Shown piece after piece: positions 8,770 to 16,845 of a DNA stretch of 38,752 nt (its first letter is position 1; each line of letters starts with the position of its first letter). The translations under genes and the position numbers were made by a program. The notes below the pieces were generated by a model. It did not search any database, was not told where the DNA came from, and worked only from the letters and a program-made list of their open reading frames with translations. Origin of the DNA: Candidatus Rokuibacteriota bacterium (lineage in GTDB: Bacteria > Methylomirabilota > Methylomirabilia > Rokubacteriales > CSP1-6); assembly GCA_003220595.1 (NCBI GenBank), contig QHSZ01000085.1, positions 1 to 38,752 of the forward strand, given 5' to 3'.

Positions 8770-9387
8770 ATGATCTACGAGATCCGGACCTACCGCATCG
8801 CCCCTGGCAGCCTGGCCGAGGTCGAGAAGCGTTACGGCGAGGCCTACGAGTACCGGAAGAAGTATTCCGAGCTGACCGCTTTCTGGCACACGGAGATCGG
8901 GCCGCTCAACGAGATCGTCCACGTCTGGGGGTACAAGGACCTCGCCGAGCGGGCGCGCCTCCGGGGCGAGGCGGCGAAGGACCCGAACTGGCCGCCCAAG
9001 ATCCGCGAGTTCGTCCAGGCGATGCGCTCGGAGATCATCGTGCCGTTCGCGTTCGTGCCCGAGGTCCGGCCGGGCAAGCTCGGGCCGATCTTCGAGCTGC
9101 GCTACTACACGCTGAAGCCCGGCACGCTGCCCGACACCGCGAAGGGCTGGGAGGCGAAGCTCCCGGAGCGCATGAAGCTCTCGCCGGTGGTGCTGGCCGG
9201 CGGCGTCGAGTTCGGCAGGGCCAACGGCTTCGTCCACGTCTGGGCCTACGCGAGCCTCGACCAGCGCGCTCAGGTGCGCGACGAGGCGAGGAAGAAGGGC
9301 GTCTGGCCGCCGCCGGGCGGGGCCGACCGGCTGCTGACGCAGGAGAACAAGATCCTGCTGCCGGCCACATTCTCGCCGCTCCAGTAG
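8770..9387 (+). CDS. NIPSNAP family protein
   Basis: MIYEIRTYRIAPGSLAEVEKRYGEA...FELRYYTLKPGTLPD; duplicated NIPSNAP-like half-domains; AAAGGAG upstream. Confidence 0.92.
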   Translation: MIYEIRTYRIAPGSLAEVEKRYGEAYEYRKKYSELTAFWHTEIGPLNEIVHVWGYKDLAERARLRGEAAKDPNWPPKIREFVQAMRSEIIVPFAFVPEVRPGKLGPIFELRYYTLKPGTLPDTAKGWEAKLPERMKLSPVVLAGGVEFGRANGFVHVWAYASLDQRAQVRDEARKKGVWPPPGGADRLLTQENKILLPATFSPLQ

Positions 9388-9414
9388 CGCTGCGAGCCTC
9401 GAAAGGAGACGACG

Positions 9415-10209
9415 ATGGGGCAGGGCTTCGCACTGTTCGCCGGCGCGGCGCCGGAGATCATCCGCGCGGCGGCGCGGGAGGCCGAAGGGCTCGGGTACAG
9501 CTCCTTCTGGGTGAACCATCCCGGTTCGACCGACGGCCTGGCGGCGCTCGCCCTGGCGGCGAAGGAGACCCGGCGGATCGAGCTCGGCATCGGCGTCATT
9601 CCGCTCCACACCCGCGGGCCCGAGAGCATCGTCCAGGGCGTGCGGGGCCACGCGCTGCCTCTCGAGCGGCTCCTCCTCGGCGTGGGCAGCCCGAATCCGA
9701 ACTCGCTCACACGAGTGCGTGAGGGCATCGCCGCGCTGCGGTCGCAGCTCTCGACGCGCTTCATCGTGGCGGCGCTCGGGCCAAGGATGTGTCACCTGGC
9801 CGGGGAGATCGCCGACGGCGTGCTGTTCAACTGGCTGACGCCCGAGCACGCGCGTGTCTCGGCCGAATGGGTGCGCGCCGGCGCGGCGGCGGCGCGGCGG
9901 GCGCCGCCCAGGCTCTGTGCGTACGTGCGTGTCGCCCTCGGGTCCGCGGCGTGCGAGAAGCTTGACGAAGAGGGTGAGCGTTACGCGCGGATCCCGGCCT
10001 ACGCGGCCCACTTCGAGCGCATGGGGGTGAAGCCGGTGGAGACGGCGATCGCCGCGCAGAGCCCCGACGCCATTCAACGGGCGCTCGGCCGCTGGCGCGG
10101 GGCCGTGGACGAGGTCGTCCTGCGCGCGATCACCGGCAAGGACACCGTGGAAGAGAACATGGCGCTGCTCCGGGCGGCGCGGCCCGCCTCGGGCGGAGGT
10201 GGGGCGTGA
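9415..10209 (+). CDS. LLM class flavin-dependent oxidoreductase
   Basis: FGFALFAGAAPEIIRAAAREAEGLGYSSFWVNHPG-type luciferase-like fold; LELGIGVIPLHTRGPESIV; GAAAGGAG upstream. Confidence 0.85.
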   Translation: MGQGFALFAGAAPEIIRAAAREAEGLGYSSFWVNHPGSTDGLAALALAAKETRRIELGIGVIPLHTRGPESIVQGVRGHALPLERLLLGVGSPNPNSLTRVREGIAALRSQLSTRFIVAALGPRMCHLAGEIADGVLFNWLTPEHARVSAEWVRAGAAAARRAPPRLCAYVRVALGSAACEKLDEEGERYARIPAYAAHFERMGVKPVETAIAAQSPDAIQRALGRWRGAVDEVVLRAITGKDTVEENMALLRAARPASGGGGA

Positions 10210-10550
10210 GCGCCGCGCCGTACGTGCTCGAGTTCGGCATGGGCGTGGACGTCCACGGGCAGGACTGCACGAAGGCGGCGTGCCGCGCGGTGTCGGACGC
10301 CATTCGGCATTCGAGCCTGCCGTTCTTCCAAGACGTGCGCGAGCACGGCGGCACGATGCTCGTGGACGTGACGGTCGGCGTCCCCGACCCCGCGTCGGTC
10401 AAGGTCGACGTGGTGCGCCGCGAGCTGCCGCACGGCGAGGTGACCGTGCGGCCCGTCAGCGGCGGCCTGCGCGTGCCTGGCAGCGACACGCTCATCGCGT
10501 GCGCGGCCATCACCGTCAGTGTGCAATACCCACAGGAGCCTCGACGATGA
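10206..10550 (+). CDS. Lin0512 family protein
   Basis: N-terminal GMGVDVHG matches the conserved GxGxDxHG motif of the uncharacterised Lin0512 family; GTG start overlaps the preceding stop. Confidence 0.88.
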   Translation: MSAAPYVLEFGMGVDVHGQDCTKAACRAVSDAIRHSSLPFFQDVREHGGTMLVDVTVGVPDPASVKVDVVRRELPHGEVTVRPVSGGLRVPGSDTLIACAAITVSVQYPQEPRR

Positions 10551-11017
10551 CGACCGCCACGACCGGTCTCGGCCTCAAGCGGCTCCAGCACCTGGTCCTC
10601 TGGGTCTCCGACGTCGAGCGCAGCGTGCGCTTCTACCGAGACGTGCTGGGCTTCGAGGTGAAGACGCCCTACCCGAACGCCGCCTTCCTGAAGCTGCCCG
10701 GCAGTCCCGACGATCATCACCTCGGTTTGTTCGAGCAGACGGGCGTGACGCGACCGGACGAGCGCGTCGCGCGCATGTACCACTCCGCCTGGGAGGTCGG
10801 TGACCTCACCGACCTCGCGCGAGCGCGGCAGCGGCTCGCCGAGGCGGGCGCGCTGGTGGGCTCGTCGAATCACGGCGTCAGCCTGTCGCTCTACGCCAAG
10901 GATCCGGACGGGCTCGAGTTCGAGATCTTCTGGACGGTGCCCGGCGGCACCTCGCTCGGGACCAGGCCGCTGGACCTCGAGGGTGAGCTGGCCCGGCGCG
11001 GCCTCGCGGCGCCCTGA
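10547..11017 (+). CDS. VOC (glyoxalase/dioxygenase superfamily) protein
   Basis: LQHLVLWVSDVERSVRFYRDVLGFEVKT...LSLYAKDPDGLEFEIFW; ATGA overlap with upstream stop. Confidence 0.92.
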   Translation: MTTATTGLGLKRLQHLVLWVSDVERSVRFYRDVLGFEVKTPYPNAAFLKLPGSPDDHHLGLFEQTGVTRPDERVARMYHSAWEVGDLTDLARARQRLAEAGALVGSSNHGVSLSLYAKDPDGLEFEIFWTVPGGTSLGTRPLDLEGELARRGLAAP

Positions 11018-11024
11018 GGCCCGG

Positions 11025-12380
11025 CTAGAGCGCGCGCAGGAAGTTCAGCAGATCCTGCTTCTCGGCTTCTCCGAGGGCCCTGTACCTGTCGATCACCGCG
11101 TTCGCTTCCGACGGGCCGAACTTGAGGGTGCCCCCGCTGCGGTGGGCCTGAATCGCGTCCACGAGGTCGGTGGTCCGCCCGTCGTGGAGGAAGAAGATCC
11201 GCTGACCGAGGCCCCAGAGCGGTGCGGTGCGAAACTCGTCCGGTCCGGCCCCGCCCTGCACGACGTCGTCGGCGAGCCCCGGCCCCATCTGATGCACCAG
11301 CAGGTCGGAGTACAGGTTGACGTTCTGGTAGCGCAGGGCGGCGACGGTCGCGTTGCCAGTCCGAAGCGTCGGCGTGTGGCAGAGCCCGCAGCCGACGAAC
11401 GCGAAGACCTGGCGCCCGCGCCCGATCGACAAGGCTCCGCCCGGGGTGCTGGCCGACGGGATGGGCGGAGCCAGGAAGCGCATGAAGAAGCTGAACTTCT
11501 CGATCGCGCTGAGCGTCTCGGCGCCGCCGCCGCCGTTCCCTGCCGTCACGTTGTTGGGCACCGTGGCGAACTGACAGCCGGGCGTCTCGTCACGCTCGGT
11601 CTGGAAGAGCTCGTTCGTGATCCCCATCTCCACGTTGTAGGCCTCGCCCGAGAAGAGCAGCAGGGACTTGTTCTGCGCCTTCCAGCCGAAGCGCGCGATC
11701 GTGCCGTCGTTGCCGTTCCGGTTGGCGCGACCGGTGATGCCGAGGGCCCGCTTGAGGAGGAACGCCGCGGCCTGATTGGCGGTGATGACACGATCCGGAA
11801 TCTGCTCGATGAGCCCGACCCCGAACGTCGGCGTCGGGATCCGGAAGATCACGTTGTTGCGGCCGAGCTGGGCGTCGAAGTTCTCCTGCTCGATGCCGCA
11901 GGCGGCCGCGCTGCCGGACTCGTCGACGCGGCCGCTGATCACGAAGAGCGCGTGAACACCACCGTCACGCGTGCCGTCCGCCTTGTACCGGAACCGCGCC
12001 TCGCGGACGGGACCGTCCGGCGTGATGAACCGCGGCACGACGTTGCGCGCGCCGAACGCGGTCGCGACGGCGACCTGCGGGTTGACGGCCGGAGAGGTGC
12101 CGCCCGTCGCCGGCTGGGCGTGACAGCCGAGGCAGCTGTCGAGGTTGAAGCGGGGACCGAGCCCTTCGCCGACGCCGTCGACCTCCTCGAAGTCCTCGAG
12201 GCCGGCGGCGAAGAGTCCCTGCTCCTCGGCGGTCAGGCCCTCGATGGCTCCGCCGGCGCCGGCGGAACCGCCGCGGACCCCGGGGTCGCGCGCCCGGAAC
12301 TGCGCCTGAATGGTCTCGGATATCCCGAGCAGCGACAGGGCGATCACGGCGATCAGCAGCTTGATGTTCGTCCCACGCAT
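11025..12380 (-). CDS. di-haem c-type oxidoreductase (DUF1111/di-haem oxidoreductase family), exported
   Basis: Two CxxCH motifs (CLGCH, CGLCH), signal peptide MRGTNIKLLIAVIALSLLGISETIQAQ, FLHDGRTTDLVDAIQAH; ATG 12380 preceded by AGGGAG. Confidence 0.9.
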   Translation of the reverse strand: MRGTNIKLLIAVIALSLLGISETIQAQFRARDPGVRGGSAGAGGAIEGLTAEEQGLFAAGLEDFEEVDGVGEGLGPRFNLDSCLGCHAQPATGGTSPAVNPQVAVATAFGARNVVPRFITPDGPVREARFRYKADGTRDGGVHALFVISGRVDESGSAAACGIEQENFDAQLGRNNVIFRIPTPTFGVGLIEQIPDRVITANQAAAFLLKRALGITGRANRNGNDGTIARFGWKAQNKSLLLFSGEAYNVEMGITNELFQTERDETPGCQFATVPNNVTAGNGGGGAETLSAIEKFSFFMRFLAPPIPSASTPGGALSIGRGRQVFAFVGCGLCHTPTLRTGNATVAALRYQNVNLYSDLLVHQMGPGLADDVVQGGAGPDEFRTAPLWGLGQRIFFLHDGRTTDLVDAIQAHRSGGTLKFGPSEANAVIDRYRALGEAEKQDLLNFLRAL

Positions 12381-12433
12381 CTCTGGCTCCCTGGGCAAGC
12401 GCACGGCGCGAAGCATCGCGCACTCGAGTACGG

Positions 12434-12449
12434 GGCAAGCGGAATGCCA
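12434..12449 (-). promoter_or_regulatory. putative sigma-54 (-24/-12) promoter for the di-haem oxidoreductase gene
   Basis: Minus strand TGGCATTCCGCTTGCC: TGGCA and TTGC at exact GG-N10-GC spacing; predicted start about 12423, giving a ~44-nt leader to ATG 12380. Confidence 0.75.
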
Positions 12450-12524
12450 GACGGAGAGTCCCCGCGAAAGGCCTGGCGCCGTGCGGACGTAGCCGGAACC
12501 TGGCGTGGCGGTGACCCTCACGCG

Positions 12525-12540
12525 TTCTCAACCGTGGGAG
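12525..12540. promoter_or_regulatory. putative enhancer (UAS) half-degenerate dyad
   Basis: TTCTCA-ACCG-TGGGAG, same 16-bp layout as the perfect palindrome at 12556; centre-to-centre 31 bp. Confidence 0.5.
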
Positions 12541-12555
12541 CGACAGGGGGGAGAT

Positions 12556-12571
12556 TTCTCAGATCTGAGAA
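12556..12571. promoter_or_regulatory. putative enhancer (UAS) palindrome
   Basis: TTCTCAGATCTGAGAA, perfect 16-bp palindrome, centre about 140 bp upstream of the predicted sigma-54 start. Confidence 0.65.
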
Positions 12572-12603
12572 CCGGGCCGGGCGGGTGCGCCGTCACCTCC
12601 CTC

Positions 12604-12632
12604 TTGTGTCGTGTCGCGAAGGACGCTATCGT
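12604..12632 (+). promoter_or_regulatory. possible sigma-70-type promoter for the response regulator gene
   Basis: TTGTGT-N17-TATCGT on the + strand, about 145 bp upstream of ATG 12778; weak -35. Confidence 0.3.
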
Positions 12633-12777
12633 GAAGAGAGTTCACCTCCGCGTTCATCCGACCAGGTGTTCCGGCAGCACGAGGGCTGCGTCAAGGCCAA
12701 GAGCGAAGAGGGCCGGGCTCCGGCGCGTGCCGTCATCGACCTCGCCGGGAGCGAGCCCGCCCGCCGCGAGGCGAGCG

Positions 12778-14109
12778 ATGACCGCATCGATTCTCGTCGT
12801 GGACGACCAGCCGTCGATGCAAGACGCGCTGAACACGTCGCTTCAGTCCGAGGGCTACCGCGTGGCCACGGCCTGCAGTGGAGAAGAGGCCCTGACCCGT
12901 ATCGAGGCGCAGGAGTTCGACATCGTCCTGACGGACCTCGTCATGCCGGGCCTCAACGGCCTCGACCTGCTGGAGCGATCGCGCGTGCTCGACCCGGGCG
13001 TGGCGGTCATCGTGATGACCGGGTACGCGACCCTCGAGACGGCCGTCGCCGCCCTTCGCCGGGGCGCGTGCGACTACCTCGAAAAGCCCTTCTCGCTGGA
13101 CGAGCTCACACGCTGCGTGCGACGCCTGCTCCAGTACCATGAGGTCCTCGGAAAGGAACGGCTCCTCCGGCGCGCCCTGCACCCGCCGCGGGTCGCGCAT
13201 ACCCTCGTCGGCGAGAGCATCGCGATTCAGGCGGTGCGCGAGAAGATCGCGCGCTGCGCCCGCACGCCCAGCGGCGTGCTCATCTCCGGCGAGAGCGGCG
13301 TGGGCAAGGAGCTCGCCGCGCGCGCGATCCACGCCGCGAGCTGGCGGGCCGACCGCGAGTTCATCGCGCTCAACTGCGGGGCGATTCCGGAGACGCTGCT
13401 CGAGAGCCAGCTCTTCGGGCACGTGCGGGGCGCCTTCACGACGGCGGTGCAGACCAACCCCGGGCTCTTTGTGGCGGCCAGCCGGGGCACGCTGTTCCTG
13501 GACGAGATCGGCGAGCTGCCGCTCCCGCTCCAGGTCAAGCTCCTCCGGGTCATCGAGGAGAAGCACGTCTGGCCGGTGGGCGGCACCAAGCCTTCGCCCG
13601 TGGATGTCCGGATCGTCGCCAGCACCAACCGCGACCTGGCGGCCGAGGTCGCGGGTGGCCGGTTCCGCGAGGACCTCTTCTACCGGCTCAACGTCGTGCA
13701 CCTCACGCTGCCTCCGCTGCGCGAGCGTCGCAGTGACATCCCGCTGCTGGTCGACCATCTCGTCGAGCGCCTCAACGCGCGGCTCGGCACGCGGTTCCTC
13801 GGTGTCGAGCGGGAGGCGCTCGGGGCGCTCACGAGCCAGCCGTGGAAGGGCAACGTCCGGGAACTGCAGAACGTCCTCGAGCGGGCGATGGTCCTCGGCG
13901 GTGGCGATTTGATCTCGCTGCGGCACCTGGCCGCCGACCTTCTGCCTCCCGACCAGACGCGTCCCCACGACCTTCGCGAGGCCGTCAGGCGGTTCGAGCG
14001 CCAGCACCTCATGGACGTCCTGGCCGAGACGTGCTCGGACAAGCGCAAGGCGGCCCGCCTGCTCGGCATCAGCCTGGCGTCCCTCTACCGCAAGCTCGGC
14101 GTCGAGTGA
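12778..14109 (+). CDS. sigma-54-dependent response regulator (REC-AAA+-Fis HTH, NtrC family)
   Basis: SILVVDDQPSMQDALNTSLQSEGYR receiver; GESGVGKELAARAIH Walker A; GTLFLDEIGE Walker B; GAFTTA loop; C-terminal KRKAARLLGISLASLYRKL HTH. Confidence 0.95.
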   Translation: MTASILVVDDQPSMQDALNTSLQSEGYRVATACSGEEALTRIEAQEFDIVLTDLVMPGLNGLDLLERSRVLDPGVAVIVMTGYATLETAVAALRRGACDYLEKPFSLDELTRCVRRLLQYHEVLGKERLLRRALHPPRVAHTLVGESIAIQAVREKIARCARTPSGVLISGESGVGKELAARAIHAASWRADREFIALNCGAIPETLLESQLFGHVRGAFTTAVQTNPGLFVAASRGTLFLDEIGELPLPLQVKLLRVIEEKHVWPVGGTKPSPVDVRIVASTNRDLAAEVAGGRFREDLFYRLNVVHLTLPPLRERRSDIPLLVDHLVERLNARLGTRFLGVEREALGALTSQPWKGNVRELQNVLERAMVLGGGDLISLRHLAADLLPPDQTRPHDLREAVRRFERQHLMDVLAETCSDKRKAARLLGISLASLYRKLGVE

Positions 14110-14150
14110 TCGGATGCTTTACAATACGCACGAGCTCAGGGAGGGGTGCC

Positions 14151-14768
14151 ATGCCGAACGTTCCGCCGACCCACGCAGAGCCGCCGCGCGGCGTCAATCA
14201 TGTGGTCCTCAACGTCCGGAACCTCGAGGCCTCGCACGCGTTCTGGACCGACATCATGGGGTTCCGGTGCGTCGCCGAGGTCAAGCCCGTTCCCGGGCGG
14301 CGGCGGCCCAAGATGCGCTTCTACAGCGGCCTCGATGCGGCGGGCCAGGTGACCCACCACGATATCGCGCTGGCGGAGATCCCCCAGGTCGAGGGCACGG
14401 CCGACCGTACCGGTGAGCCGCCGCAGTGGGACCTGCTGCCGAAGCGGGTGGGGCTGAACCACGTGGCCGTCGCGTGGCCCGACCGGGAATCGTGGCTCCG
14501 GCAGGTGGCCTTTCTCCGGAGCCGAGGGGTGCCGTTCCTGCGACGCGTGAACCACGGTATGACCCACAGCGTCTACATCGCCGATCCCGACGGGCACGGC
14601 ATCGAGGTGCTCTACGAGCTGCCGCGGGCGGTGTGGGAGCAGGACATCGACGCGGCGCAGAACTATGCGGAGATGCTCTCGACCGAAGGGGACGAGGCCC
14701 TCCTGGATCGGACGGACAACCCGGTCTTCGGGGCGCCCGCGGCGCGCCCGGTCGCCAGCCCGGCCTGA
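14151..14768 (+). CDS. VOC family protein (extradiol-dioxygenase-like)
   Basis: MPNVPPTHAEPPRGVNHVVLNVRNLEASHAFWTDIMGFRCVAEV...LNHVAVAWPDRESW...YIADPDGHGIEVLYE; GGGAGGGG upstream. Confidence 0.92.
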   Translation: MPNVPPTHAEPPRGVNHVVLNVRNLEASHAFWTDIMGFRCVAEVKPVPGRRRPKMRFYSGLDAAGQVTHHDIALAEIPQVEGTADRTGEPPQWDLLPKRVGLNHVAVAWPDRESWLRQVAFLRSRGVPFLRRVNHGMTHSVYIADPDGHGIEVLYELPRAVWEQDIDAAQNYAEMLSTEGDEALLDRTDNPVFGAPAARPVASPA

Positions 14769-14785
14769 CGGGCGGAGCCGACATC

Positions 14786-15706
14786 GTGAGCGACGTCCAG
14801 CGCATCACCGGCGTGCTCTCGCCGGTCGTCACGCCGTTCAACGCGGATCTGTCGCCCGACCCCGAGCGATTCGTCCGCCAGTGCCGGTGGCTCCTCTCGC
14901 AGAACGTCGGCCTCGCCGTCTTCGGGACGAACTCGGAGGCGAACTCGCTCTCGGTCGAGGAGCGCGTCGAGCTGCTCGATCGGCTCGTGGACGCGGGTGT
15001 CGACCCCGCGCGCATGATGCCGGGCACCGGCTGCTGCGCGCTGACGGACACCGTGCGGCTCACGGCGCACGCGGTCAAGCGCGGCTGCGCGGGCGTGCTC
15101 ATGCTGCCGCCCTTCTACTACAAGGGGCTGAGCGACGACGGCTTGTTCAGGAATTTCGCGGAGGTGATCGAGCGCGTGGGCGAGGCGCGTCTGCGCGTGT
15201 ACCTCTACCACATCCCGCCGGTCGCCCAGGTGCCCATCACCCTCGGCCTCGTGGAGCGCCTGCGGAAGGCCTACCCGGTCCAGATCGCGGGCATGAAGGA
15301 CAGCGGCGGTGACTGGAGCAACACGAAGGCTTTCCTCGACGCCTTCGCCGAGTCCGGCTTCGACGTGTTCGCGGGCTCCGAGACCTTCCTGCTGGGCAAC
15401 ATGCGCCACGGCGGCGCCGGCTGCATCAGTGCGACGGCCAACGTGCACCCCGGCCCCATCGCGCGGCTCTACGACACCTGGCAGGTGGCCGACGCCGACG
15501 CCCAGCAGGCCCGCCTCGACGAGATCCGCGGCGTCTTCCAGAAGTTTCCGATGATCCCGGCGCTCAAGGCCGCCATCGCCCACTACGCCCACGACACCCC
15601 CTGGGCGATCGTCCGCCCCCCGCTCGTCGCGTTCACGCCGGAGCAGGCGCAGGCGCTCGTGAAGGAGCTCGAGCAGAAGCGGTTCGCAATGCCCGGATTG
15701 AAGTAG
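14786..15706 (+). CDS. dihydrodipicolinate synthase/N-acetylneuraminate lyase family protein
   Basis: GVLSPVVTPFNADLSPD, FGTNSEANSLSVEER, YLYHIPPVAQVPITL, IAGMKDSGGDW. Confidence 0.92.
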   Translation: MSDVQRITGVLSPVVTPFNADLSPDPERFVRQCRWLLSQNVGLAVFGTNSEANSLSVEERVELLDRLVDAGVDPARMMPGTGCCALTDTVRLTAHAVKRGCAGVLMLPPFYYKGLSDDGLFRNFAEVIERVGEARLRVYLYHIPPVAQVPITLGLVERLRKAYPVQIAGMKDSGGDWSNTKAFLDAFAESGFDVFAGSETFLLGNMRHGGAGCISATANVHPGPIARLYDTWQVADADAQQARLDEIRGVFQKFPMIPALKAAIAHYAHDTPWAIVRPPLVAFTPEQAQALVKELEQKRFAMPGLK

Positions 15707-15730
15707 GCCCGTCGCCCGGAGGACACGACC

Positions 15731-16795
15731 ATGACCGATCGGTCGGCGCGCTCACACGTCTACGTCGGTGCAGCCCAGTCGAAGCCGGGAACGCTCGCCG
15801 GGGTCTTCCGCCGGGCCGCTGGTGAGGATCGCTGGGAGCGCCTCACCAAGGGGTTACCGGAGGCGACCAGCGTCCAGGCGATCACCGTCCACCCGACGAA
15901 CCCCGACGTGGTCTACCTGGGCACGCGCGCCGGCGCGTACCGGAGCCTGGACCGGGGTGAGCGCTGGGAGCGCCTCGCCTTCCCCGACGACGGCGCCGAG
16001 GTCTGGTCGATCCTCGTGCATCCGCGCGATCCGCGCATCCTCTACGCCGGCACGTCTCCGGTCTCCGTCTACCGGAGCGACGACGGCGGCGACACGTGGC
16101 GCCGGCTTCCGAAGGTCGCGCCGGTCGAGCGCGTGAAGATGAAGTCGTTCGTCTGCCGGGTGATGCGCCTCACGGCCGATCCGGAGCGCCCCGACGAGCT
16201 GTACGCGGCGCTGGAGGTCGGCGGCGCCCTGCGGAGCCCGGACGGCGGCGAGACGTGGGAGGACTGCAGCGCCGGCCTGCTCGAGCTGGCCGCGCTCCCA
16301 CACCTCAAGAGCAGGATCGACAGCGACACCGACATCGAGGGCATGCTGGACGGCCACGCCGTGTGCGTGAGCGCGGCCCGGCCGGGTACCGTGTTCCTGG
16401 CGCTCCGCATGGGGCTGTTCCAGAGCACCGATCGCGGCGCTCACTGGCGGGACATGCAGATCGGCCGCTTCTCGCCGCTCACCTACGGCCGCGACGTCCG
16501 CGTGGCGCCGCAGGATCCCCGGGTCCTGTACGCGTGCCTGAGCCCGGCCGCGCGGAGCCAGGACGGCGCGCTCTACCGCAGCCTGGACCTCGGCGAGACC
16601 TGGACTCGCTTCGACCACGACGTCAAGGCCGAGAGCACCATGATGGCCGTCGCGCTCCACCCACGGGACCCCGACCAGGTCTACTGCACGAGCCGAACCG
16701 GTCAGGTCTTCGGGACCGCCGACGGCGGTCGCACGTGGCGCGAGCATCGGCTGCCGGACGCCGTCCAGGACGTCTACGCGATCGCCTGCGGCTGA
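15731..16795 (+). CDS. BNR/sialidase-like (VPS10/WD40/YVTN type) beta-propeller protein
   Basis: Repeated YRSDDGGDTWRRL, LRSPDGGETWEDC, FQSTDRGAHWRDM, YRSLDLGETWTRF, GTADGGRTWREH Asp-box motifs. Confidence 0.88.
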   Translation: MTDRSARSHVYVGAAQSKPGTLAGVFRRAAGEDRWERLTKGLPEATSVQAITVHPTNPDVVYLGTRAGAYRSLDRGERWERLAFPDDGAEVWSILVHPRDPRILYAGTSPVSVYRSDDGGDTWRRLPKVAPVERVKMKSFVCRVMRLTADPERPDELYAALEVGGALRSPDGGETWEDCSAGLLELAALPHLKSRIDSDTDIEGMLDGHAVCVSAARPGTVFLALRMGLFQSTDRGAHWRDMQIGRFSPLTYGRDVRVAPQDPRVLYACLSPAARSQDGALYRSLDLGETWTRFDHDVKAESTMMAVALHPRDPDQVYCTSRTGQVFGTADGGRTWREHRLPDAVQDVYAIACG

Positions 16796-16845
16796 CGGCG
16801 CCGACGCGGTTCGCGTGCCGCGCGATGGCCGTACGCTGCGGTTCC

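Noticed and set aside
12670-12690. GG-N10-GC (CCGGCAGCACGAGGGCTGC) as a plus-strand sigma-54 promoter for the response regulator
   Set aside because: Lacks the TTGC core, and GG-N10-GC alone is expected often at this GC content.
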